From: an uncultured Pirellulaceae bacterium
GTDB taxonomy: Bacteria > Planctomycetota > Planctomycetia > Pirellulales > Pirellulaceae
Reading direction: 5' to 3'
NCBI GenBank assembly: GCA_934278005.1
Contig: CAKQWG010000134.1
Location: 1 to 9,033 of the forward strand
Length of the DNA: 9,033 bases
In this document: positions 1 through 5,387 of the stretch, in pieces
Layout: each line of letters begins with the position of its first letter
Position numbering within the stretch: the stretch's first letter is position 1
Notes under the pieces: model-generated
Database searches by the model: none
Told to the model about the DNA's origin: nothing
The model's input: the letters and a program-made list of their open reading frames with translations, nothing else
Position numbers and translations under genes: made by a program

Positions 1-377
1 AACTCGGTGCTCACTGGCAACTCCGTGCGGAGCATTGGGCCGGCAGCAGAATCGGAGTGGCAGTGGGAACCTGCTGCTGCATATTGTGAGTCGTGGACGC
101 GTAGCCACTGCTGCAGCCGAGTTGAATCGCCCGCCTGGGCCTCGCCCAGCAATATTCGAAGTTCCTCGCACTGCGCTTCGGCCCGAGCAGCGGCGGCTTG
201 TCGCGAGAGCAGCGAGAGCATCAGGCTGCCACGCGCTACAACAGCACTTGTCGTGCTGTGGTTAAGCGAGTCTAAATCGGCCGGCTGCGAGCCACCCAGG
301 ATGTCGTCCGTGGCCCGCGTCGTCGGCTGCCGCTGGTCAGAATTGGTGCGATACCTCAAGCTGGTCGGATCGGTCAT
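1..377 (-). CDS. Unrecognised protein, 5' part only (runs off left edge)
   Basis: An uninterrupted minus-strand reading frame of 125 codons runs from an ATG at 377-375 to the left edge. I do not recognise the family. The first 45 or so residues are polar and look disordered (starting MTDPTSLRYRTNSDQRQPTT). Residues about 47-80 are rich in Ala, Leu, Glu and Arg (for example SLMLSLLSRQAAAARAEAQ) and could form an amphipathic helix or coiled coil. The remainder is polar and contains histidines. There is no signal peptide or membrane segment in the visible part. The start is supported by a near-perfect Shine-Dalgarno six bases upstream. A second ATG four bases earlier, in another frame, hits a stop after 14 codons. 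The gene is divergent from the secreted-protein gene. That it is a real gene is inferred from the open frame plus the ribosome-binding site; its function is unknown. Confidence 0.7.
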   Translation of the reverse strand, partial: MTDPTSLRYRTNSDQRQPTTRATDDILGGSQPADLDSLNHSTTSAVVARGSLMLSLLSRQAAAARAEAQCEELRILLGEAQAGDSTRLQQWLRVHDSQYAAAGSHCHSDSAAGPMLRTELPVSTE

Positions 378-380
378 GCA

Positions 381-389
381 TCACCTCCC
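381..389 (-). promoter_or_regulatory. Strong Shine-Dalgarno deciding the start of the leftmost gene
   Basis: On the minus strand the bases read GGGAGGTGA, eight of nine matching the anti-Shine-Dalgarno complement AGGAGGTGA. The GGAGG core lies six bases before the ATG at 377-375. The alternative ATG at 381-379 overlaps the site and opens only a very short frame, so this site settles the start. No other gene in the window has such a strong site. Confidence 0.8.
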
Positions 390-434
390 AAGGCAACGAC
401 CCGCTCGCTGCTCATGTCAGCTTAAAAACTACTA

Positions 435-463
435 CCTATAGCGGGTTCGTCTTTTAGTGTCCG
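435..463 (-). promoter_or_regulatory. Candidate promoter for the leftmost minus-strand gene
   Basis: Read on the minus strand, CGGACA (463-458) and TATAGG (440-435) are separated by 17 bases. Each hexamer matches the sigma-70 consensus at four of six positions, but the -10 box lacks the final T. Transcription would start near 428, leaving a leader of about 50 bases before the ATG at 377. This is a weak pattern match and there could be another promoter. Confidence 0.3.
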
Positions 464-548
464 AAAGTTCCTGTGCAACGTCAACTATTTTTTCCGTAGA
501 CACGAGCAAAAATCGCTGCACTCAAATGCCAGCATTGTGGATTGATCT

Positions 549-576
549 TGGCCCGCTACGGGCATGTACCTATAGT
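549..576 (+). promoter_or_regulatory. Candidate promoter for the secreted-protein gene
   Basis: TTGGCC (549-554, four of six matches to TTGACA) lies 16 bases before TATAGT (571-576, five of six matches to TATAAT). Transcription would start near 583, giving a leader of about 95 bases before the GTG at 679. This is the best sigma-70-like pair I found in the divergent region on this strand. It is pattern-based only. Confidence 0.4.
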
Positions 577-678
577 CGCTGTCAGCCCTTTCAATTGCAT
601 TGCGACTTGGCTGTCGATTTTGCTTTCTCGCCAAGCCATGCATGATGCGCACAGCCAAAAACTCAAGGTTGAGAAGTA

Positions 679-1944
679 GTGTTATTTACTAATGATCGCA
701 TGGCTAAGGTTACTCTTGCGAAGCACGGTGTAGTCGCTTGGCTGATACTGGTCAGTGGCCTTAATTCCCTCAGCGCGCAGGCACCCGATGCGCAGCCTGC
801 GAGCGTGCCCAGTTTAGAAGCCGGCGCGGCGTCCGGTTCGGCGGCAAGTGGTGGCGGCCAAAATGCTTCGTCCGGTGCCGCGTCTGGTTCGCCGCTGCAG
901 GCGCGCAGGGCAGGGGGCGCACCGCCGCTACCCACCGATGCGGGACAGTACTGGGAGGAATATGATTTGCGTCCGTATACGCGCGAGTTGAGCCAAGTGG
1001 ACCGCCCGCAGCAGGCGATTATCGACTGGATTTTGCGCGAGACGGGCACCGATCCGTGGTTCACTGATCCGTTTGGCTTTATCAACGCAGATCGAGAAAA
1101 GCTGCGGGTCTATCACAATCAAGAGATGCATCAGGTTGTTCGCGACATCTATGAACGGTTTGTGAATGGAACCACGGCGCCGCAGCTGTATGGGCTGCGT
1201 CTGATGGCTATCGGCAATCCGAACTGGCGCACGCGGGCCCATCAACTGATGCGTAGTGTGCGTTCTCAATCTCCGGGCGTGCAAGCCTTTTTGGTCAGCA
1301 AAGAAAATTCTGCCATTCTATTAGCTATGCTCCGCGGCAGGACCGATTTTCAGGAATTGAACTCGGTCGACGTGGTCGTGCATAATGGACAGGCACAGGT
1401 ATTGGAGCAACTTCGCGGCCGCAACTTTATTGAGGACTACAAGAGCACGCCTGGTGCGTGGCCTCCCTACCTGCCTTCAACCGGCGAGATCAAAGAGGGC
1501 TACCGGTTGCAGCTCAGTCCGCTGTTAAGTGTCGACAAGCAGACGGTCGACCTAGTGGTGAAAGTCAACATCGATCAGGTCGAGCGACTGGCCAACGTCA
1601 ATCTCGATCTGCCCTTGCCTACGGGGCAGAGCTACACCGGTCAGATCAACGTGCCGCAGGTGGCCAGTTGGCGACTGCATGAGCGCTTCCGCTGGCCGGC
1701 GGACGAAGTTTTAGTGCTCAGCTGTGGCGTCGTGGCCGCACCCATGGGCAGTCCCAATGGAAGTTTGCTTGGACAGGGAACGAGCCTATTGGGGCTGGAT
1801 CGCATCTTGCCCAGCGGCGATCGCGCTGACGCTTTGCTGGTTATCGAATATCGAGGCGACGCTAGCGGCCGGATTCCTAGCGGCGGTGCTGGGGCAACCA
1901 ACACGGCTCAGCCCACCAATCCGCTCAGCCGCGGCAGATATTAA
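679..1944 (+). CDS. Secreted protein with secretin-like C-terminal region
   Basis: The product is 421 residues long and begins with a likely Sec signal peptide: basic residues around 10-15, a hydrophobic stretch at about 18-28, and a small-residue cleavage region near LSAQA (31-35). Residues 40-85 are a Gly/Ser/Ala-rich linker. Then comes a segment starting YWEEYDLRPYT (91-101), followed by LRVYHNQEMHQVVRDIYERF (142-161). Residues 228-260 (VDVVVHNGQAQVLEQL and on) and 273-350 (GYRLQLSPLLSVDKQTVDLV, later VLVLSCG) resemble the 'nGq.A' and 'G..L.v.P.is.d..V.L.v' pattern of type II/III secretion secretins. I infer an envelope protein related to secretins, but the N0-N3 domains and a full pore domain are not evident. 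The start is GTG 679, with a weak GAGAAG upstream; ATG 700 would also keep the signal peptide and has no visible site. It may share a transcript with the next gene, 121 bases on. Confidence 0.75.
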   Translation: MLFTNDRMAKVTLAKHGVVAWLILVSGLNSLSAQAPDAQPASVPSLEAGAASGSAASGGGQNASSGAASGSPLQARRAGGAPPLPTDAGQYWEEYDLRPYTRELSQVDRPQQAIIDWILRETGTDPWFTDPFGFINADREKLRVYHNQEMHQVVRDIYERFVNGTTAPQLYGLRLMAIGNPNWRTRAHQLMRSVRSQSPGVQAFLVSKENSAILLAMLRGRTDFQELNSVDVVVHNGQAQVLEQLRGRNFIEDYKSTPGAWPPYLPSTGEIKEGYRLQLSPLLSVDKQTVDLVVKVNIDQVERLANVNLDLPLPTGQSYTGQINVPQVASWRLHERFRWPADEVLVLSCGVVAAPMGSPNGSLLGQGTSLLGLDRILPSGDRADALLVIEYRGDASGRIPSGGAGATNTAQPTNPLSRGRY

Positions 1945-1983
1945 AACCGAGCGATTAATTCTGAGCCTAGCTTGTCAGTCTTG

Positions 1984-2004
1984 GCCTAGTCGACGAAACT
2001 AGGC
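1984..2004 (+). terminator. Hairpin after the secreted-protein gene, possible weak terminator
   Basis: GCCTAGT (1984-1990) and ACTAGGC (1998-2004) form a perfect 7-base-pair stem with a 7-base loop, 40 bases after the stop codon. A run of five T begins only 14 bases beyond the stem (2019-2023). The pattern is therefore not a classical intrinsic terminator. It could be a weak terminator or a transcript-end stabiliser between this gene and the synthase homologue. Confidence 0.3.
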
Positions 2005-2065
2005 GTTGACCATCGTTGTTTTTAGATTCCCGCCACGCACACCTCAGCCACAGTTTCTATTTTTC

Positions 2066-3418
2066 ATGACTGATCTCAGTAGCCAGCGAGTCGCTATTAC
2101 CGGCCTGGGCCTAGTAAGCCCCATTGGATCCGATTTGGATCGAGTGTGGGACAGCTTAGTGCACAGCAAATCGGGGATCGCGTCGATCGACAGCCTGCCC
2201 ACCCAATCGCTGCCAATTCAATCTGGGGGTCAAGTTAAAGATTTCACCGGAGCGATCGAGAACTACGGCGAGCTCGATAAGTTGCTGCAGCGGGCCATCA
2301 AGAAGAACGTCAAGGTCATGTGTCGCGAGATTGAAATGGGCGTCGCGGCGGCTCAGAAGGCGCTGGCGCACAGCGGCTTGGGGGCTGATCGCAATCCAGA
2401 GCGATGTGGTTGCCTGTTTGGCTGTGACTATATCTTGACTCGCCCCGAAGAGTTTGCTGATGGCGTGCGGAATGCGCGGGACGCTGAGAGCGGCAAATTT
2501 GACACCAGCCACTGGCCGGAGCTGGGCCTGTACAAAGTCAATCCGCTGTGGTTGCTCAAGTACTTGCCGAATATGCCCAACAGCCACGTTTCAATTTACA
2601 ACGACTTCCGCGGCCCTAATAATTCCATTACGGTCCGCGAGGCGAGTTCAAATCTATCGTTGGCGGAAGCCGCTTCGATCATCCAGCGTGGGGCCGCCGA
2701 TGTAATGCTAGTAGGCGCCACTGGAACTCGCATCCATCCGCTGCGCACCGCTCACGTGGCGCTCATCGAAGATATCGCCAGCCAGCAGAGCGATCCGACG
2801 CGGATGTCCCGCCCCTTTGACAGCACCAGTGACGGCATGGTCTTGGGGGAGGGTGCCGGAGCGCTGGTGCTCGAGAGTTACGAACACGCGCAGCGGCGGG
2901 GGGCGAAGATTTGGGGGGAAATCATCGGTTGTGGAGCTTCCATGGTCGGACCTTCGGCCGGCGCTGCCAATGGTGTCAGCGGTGCGCAAGTTGCCGGTGG
3001 GTCACGCGACTACTTGCGACAAGCCATACGCCTAGCGCTACAGGCGAGCGTCAAGTCGGCCGGTGATCGACTACCGAAGACTTGGCATTTGCACGCCCAT
3101 GGGCTGAGCAGTCCGACTGCCGATGCGGCTGAGGCTGCGGCAATTTCCGATATTCTGGGCGATTACCCCGATGTGCCTGTCGTCGCAGCCAAGAGCCTGT
3201 TTGGCAATTTAGGCGCAGGCAGTGCGGCCGTTGAACTGATTTGCAGCTTGTTAGCCCTAGAGCATGGACAACTGTTTCCAATTAAGAACCTCGACCAACC
3301 GGCGCCTTACGTACAATGGAAGACGGGGCAAGTTGGGCAGTCGGCAGGTCGCGGCGTGATCCACTCCAGCTTTACGCTACAGGGTCAAGCCAGTTCAATT
3401 GTCATCGCCGCCGCCTAA
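2066..3418 (+). CDS. FabF-like beta-ketoacyl synthase homologue with altered active site
   Basis: The 450-residue product has the thiolase/KAS II fold signatures: RVAITGLGLVSPIG (8-21), ADVMLVG (211-217), RPFDSTSDGMVLGEGAGALV (249-268), HAHG (343-346) and AAKSLFGN (374-381). Normal FabF enzymes elongate acyl-ACP by decarboxylative condensation using a Cys-His-His triad. Aligning ITVREASSNLSL here with the usual SIATACATGTHAI places Glu192 where the nucleophilic Cys belongs. His345 is kept, Lys376 is kept, and the second His is Asn381. The C-terminal GFGGTN loop is replaced by FTLQGQA (436-442). This suggests a non-condensing role: a decarboxylase, a chain-length-factor-like partner, or a scaffold. 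No partner synthase, ACP or other fatty-acid gene is in the window. ATG 2066 is preferred because it places RVAITG at the family's usual N-terminus; a TTG at 2006 would add 20 residues. No Shine-Dalgarno is visible at either. Confidence 0.88.
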   Translation: MTDLSSQRVAITGLGLVSPIGSDLDRVWDSLVHSKSGIASIDSLPTQSLPIQSGGQVKDFTGAIENYGELDKLLQRAIKKNVKVMCREIEMGVAAAQKALAHSGLGADRNPERCGCLFGCDYILTRPEEFADGVRNARDAESGKFDTSHWPELGLYKVNPLWLLKYLPNMPNSHVSIYNDFRGPNNSITVREASSNLSLAEAASIIQRGAADVMLVGATGTRIHPLRTAHVALIEDIASQQSDPTRMSRPFDSTSDGMVLGEGAGALVLESYEHAQRRGAKIWGEIIGCGASMVGPSAGAANGVSGAQVAGGSRDYLRQAIRLALQASVKSAGDRLPKTWHLHAHGLSSPTADAAEAAAISDILGDYPDVPVVAAKSLFGNLGAGSAAVELICSLLALEHGQLFPIKNLDQPAPYVQWKTGQVGQSAGRGVIHSSFTLQGQASSIVIAAA

Positions 3419-3425
3419 GTGTGCG

Positions 3426-3454
3426 TTGACAGCGCCGCCGGTGACGGATACCAT
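3426..3454 (+). promoter_or_regulatory. Likely sigma-70 promoter of the nusA unit
   Basis: A perfect -35 box TTGACA (3426-3431) is followed after exactly 17 bases by TACCAT (3449-3454). The -10 box matches TATAAT at four of six positions, including the important first T, second A and last T. It starts seven bases after the synthase stop codon. Predicted initiation near 3461 gives nusA a leader of about 245 bases. This is the best promoter pattern in the window, although it remains a prediction. Confidence 0.6.
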
Positions 3455-3706
3455 TGTCCCATTACCGATTTAACTTATGCAGATTGCGACTAGTTTTTTC
3501 GGCCGATTCCGCCGATGCTTTTGGCTGGTATTCACGTTTGGTGAATGATCCGAATGCACAAACGCCATGCTGGCGCTCTACAAAATGAGCCCTGTCGGTC
3601 CTGGGACATCCGGCCGAAGGAACTGTGCAGTCGATTTTTGCAACCCAATTAGAGCCTACCCTGCGTTCCAATTGGTGCTTGTGCACTGCCAACAGAATCC
3701 CAAAGC
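3455..3706 (+). other. Long untranslated leader upstream of nusA
   Basis: No protein is recognisable here, and rimP, which commonly precedes nusA, is absent. The stretch contains six T (3494-3499) overlapping a 5-base-pair stem TCGGC/GCCGA (3499-3503 and 3511-3515), followed by TGCTTTT. Nearer the gene are the self-complementary CCAATTGG (3667-3674) and a small GTGC/GCAC hairpin just after it. None of these is a convincing terminator or known riboswitch. No Shine-Dalgarno is visible before the nusA ATG. Confidence 0.4.
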
Positions 3707-5182
3707 ATGAATCCATCCGAACTTCTGAGGCTTGTCGACTCGTTTCACCGCGAGAAAAATATCGATAGCGAGCTATTGTTCGTGGCTATCGAGTCCGCAT
3801 TATTGACGGCTATTCGTAAGCAGCGTGGCGAGGACGCCGCTGTTGAGGTGGCCATCGACCGCGGAACTGGAGTTATTGCTGCTACCTGCGAGGGCGAGGA
3901 GCTTGATCAAGCTGAGATCGGCCGCATTGGCGCCCAGACGGCTAAGCAGGTAATTATTCAGAAATTCAAAGAGGCCGAGCGCGACGCGCTGCTCGAAGAA
4001 TTCCACGATCAAGTCGGGCAGCTTGTCACTGGTACCGTGCAGCGCAGCGAACGCGGCGTGACTACCGTGCAGCTTGGAAACATGGAAGCTATCCTTCCGC
4101 GTGGCGAGCAGATCTCCGGCGAGTCCTACCATAATGGTGATCGCATTCGGGCTGTCGTGTACGAAGTCAAAGCGGCGGGCAACCGCGTGAAGGTGATTCT
4201 CAGTCGCACGAAGCCGCAGCTAATACAACGATTGTTTGAACAAGAGATTCCAGAGATTGCCGACGGCGTGATCGAGATCAAGGCCATTAGCCGCGAACCG
4301 GGCCACCGCAGTAAAGTGGCGGTGAGCAGTTCGGATCAGCGGGTCGATTGCGTGGGGGCCTGTGTGGGCGTGCGCGGCAATCGGATCAAGAATATTACGA
4401 GTGAGTTAGCTGGCGAGCGGATCGACATCGTGCGCTGGACGGACGATCCCGAGACGTTAATCCCCAGTTCGCTGCAGCCCGCCGAAGTCGAACAAGTTTT
4501 GCTGTGCGATATGATCGGTCGCGCCATCGTGCTGGTCAAAGATGATCAACTCTCCCAGGCGATTGGTAAGTACGGTCAAAACGTCCGCTTGGCCAGCAAG
4601 CTGGTCGGGTGGGACATTGAAATTATGACGGCGGGCGAGCTGGAAGAGCAGATCGACCGCGCGGTTGGAGCCTTCATGGAGCTGGAGGGCATGACCGACG
4701 ACTTAGCTCAAAGGCTGGTAGAACAAGGCTATTTGTCTTACGATGATTTATCTGTGGTAGAGCCGGACGCCTTGATGGAAATGGGCGGAATGACGGCGGA
4801 GCAGGTCGATGCAATCGTAGAGCAGGCCGACGAGCGAGCGTTGGTAGCCGAGAAGGCTGCCGACGACGCGAAGAAGCTCAAACGCGAATTGGCCAATGCT
4901 GAAGCGACCGCCGCAGCCCAGCGAGCTGCCATGCCGGCAGCTTCGGCGGTTGAGCCAGCCGCTGAAGTTGAGCCAGCCGCTGAAGAGCCTGAGGCGGTAT
5001 CAGACGACACTGCACGCATCCCAGCACAAGACACACAAGAAACGGTTTCCGACGACTTGTCGGCGGAAGTGGCAGACGAACTAACACTCGCACAGGGGCA
5101 AGGGGATTCGCAAGAGACCCCGCCTGTCGCTAACGCTCCAGAGGAAACTATGGACCAGACCAATGTTGCCGATCGGAATTAA
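3707..5182 (+). CDS. nusA: Transcription termination/antitermination factor NusA
   Basis: NusA binds RNA polymerase and nascent RNA, modulating pausing, termination and antitermination. Domains in the 491-residue product are: N-terminal polymerase-binding domain (1-100, with ELLFVAIESALLTAIRK at 22-38); S1 domain (about 103-170); KH1 with the signature GACVGVRGNRIKNI (217-230), running to IDIVRWTDDP (239-248); and KH2 with QAIGKYGQNVRLASKLVGWD (284-303). A helix-hairpin-helix repeat follows at about 326-374 (LEGMTDDLAQRLVEQGYLS, then MGGMTAEQVDAIVEQA). After residue 375 comes a charged, probably helical stretch (380-405) and an acidic, Ala/Glu/Pro-rich tail of about 85 residues with a tandem VEPAAE repeat, likely disordered. 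The core is standard and the tail is an extension. The gene starts a cluster with infB and rbfA. A promoter about 255-280 bases upstream probably drives it. The ATG fits the family N-terminus; no Shine-Dalgarno is seen. Confidence 0.97.
   Translation: MNPSELLRLVDSFHREKNIDSELLFVAIESALLTAIRKQRGEDAAVEVAIDRGTGVIAATCEGEELDQAEIGRIGAQTAKQVIIQKFKEAERDALLEEFHDQVGQLVTGTVQRSERGVTTVQLGNMEAILPRGEQISGESYHNGDRIRAVVYEVKAAGNRVKVILSRTKPQLIQRLFEQEIPEIADGVIEIKAISREPGHRSKVAVSSSDQRVDCVGACVGVRGNRIKNITSELAGERIDIVRWTDDPETLIPSSLQPAEVEQVLLCDMIGRAIVLVKDDQLSQAIGKYGQNVRLASKLVGWDIEIMTAGELEEQIDRAVGAFMELEGMTDDLAQRLVEQGYLSYDDLSVVEPDALMEMGGMTAEQVDAIVEQADERALVAEKAADDAKKLKRELANAEATAAAQRAAMPAASAVEPAAEVEPAAEEPEAVSDDTARIPAQDTQETVSDDLSAEVADELTLAQGQGDSQETPPVANAPEETMDQTNVADRN
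4949..4984 (+). repeat. Two perfect 18-base tandem repeats in the nusA tail
   Basis: The unit GTTGAGCCAGCCGCTGAA occurs twice back to back (4949-4966 and 4967-4984) and encodes VEPAAE twice in the acidic tail of NusA. The first 16 bases of the unit recur exactly in infB at 5715-5730, where the frame is again Val-Glu-Pro-Ala-Ala. A recent duplication within the low-complexity tail is the simplest explanation. Confidence 0.85.
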
Positions 5183-5197
5183 TTCTCTGGTCGACCG

Positions 5198-5241
5198 CGC
5201 TCGAAACCGTCGCCGCCTCCCAAGCGGCAGCCTGTCGAGCG
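5198..5241 (+). other. Nested inverted repeats in the nusA-infB spacer
   Basis: An outer 7-base-pair stem CGCTCGA/TCGAGCG (5198-5204 with 5235-5241) encloses an inner 5-base-pair stem GCCGC/GCGGC (5212-5216 with 5224-5228, 7-base loop). A further CGCG-CTCT-CGCG hairpin follows at 5249-5260. No T-run follows, so a Rho-independent terminator is unlikely. These could structure the RNA between nusA and infB, perhaps as a processing site. No ylxR gene is present in this spacer. Confidence 0.4.
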
Positions 5242-5284
5242 GACGCGACGCGCTCTCGCGCCGAAGGGGAGCCGTTCATGTAGA

Positions 5285-5318
5285 TTGACACAATCACGTG
5301 CCAAGGTGGTCGTGTCAA
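5285..5318 (+). other. Inverted repeat TTGACAC/GTGTCAA upstream of infB
   Basis: TTGACAC (5285-5291) and GTGTCAA (5312-5318) are perfect 7-base complements separated by 20 bases, with a small CCA/TGG stem inside (5301-5303, 5307-5309). The element ends 69 bases before the infB start. It could be an RNA hairpin in the infB leader or a protein-binding palindrome. The left arm contains TTGACA, but no matching -10 box lies at the right distance. Confidence 0.4.
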
Positions 5319-5373
5319 AGCACAGCGCCCGTGATTCGGCGTTTGTAATTTGATGACCTATTTTTGATTCCGC

Positions 5374-5378
5374 AGGAA
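5374..5378 (+). promoter_or_regulatory. Shine-Dalgarno supporting the GTG start of infB
   Basis: AGGAA lies nine bases before GTG 5388. It supports GTG as the infB start, as does the family-typical N-terminus MPKRIYALAKEL. The next in-frame ATG (codon 14) would remove the first helix of the IF2_N domain. Confidence 0.6.
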
Positions 5379-5387
5379 TAACAGCAC

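Larger units (their letters stand above)
378..678. other. Divergent intergenic region, no gene
   Basis: These 301 bases separate the two divergent genes and are less GC-rich than the coding DNA around them. No open frame here has a credible start or resembles a protein; the plus-strand frame at 457-645 looks like chance. The region holds the two candidate promoters listed separately. The nine bases TACCTATAG occur twice in direct orientation, at 433-441 and 567-575, each overlapping a candidate -10 element. No strong hairpin was seen. Confidence 0.6.

Noticed and set aside
7..441. Plus-strand frame of 144 codons at the left edge
   Set aside because: It is antisense to the minus-strand gene with the strong Shine-Dalgarno, has Arg/Ser/Cys-rich composition typical of a shadow frame, and lacks a ribosome-binding site.
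457..645. Plus-strand frame of 62 codons in the divergent region
   Set aside because: It has no convincing start signal or recognisable motif, and it overlaps the candidate promoter at 549-576.
663..1085. Minus-strand frame of 140 codons inside the secreted-protein gene
   Set aside because: It is a shadow opposite the Gly/Ser/Ala-rich linker, and the plus-strand frame has a signal peptide and family-like motifs.
2006..2065. N-terminal extension of the synthase homologue from TTG 2006
   Set aside because: Synthases of this family begin a few residues before RVAITG, which fits ATG 2066. The extension has no family resemblance and its start codon lies immediately after a hairpin.
3499..3522. 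Intrinsic terminator between the synthase gene and nusA
   Set aside because: The stem is only five base pairs and is followed by TGCTTTT, not a proper T-run; the long T-run lies on its 5' side.
5285..5318. TTGACA at 5285 as the -35 box of an infB promoter
   Set aside because: No acceptable -10 hexamer lies 16-18 bases downstream, and the bases are better explained as one arm of an inverted repeat.
5183..5387. Possible ylxR (DUF448) or L7Ae-like gene between nusA and infB
   Set aside because: The spacer is only 205 bases, and I saw no open frame of adequate length or matching motif on either strand.
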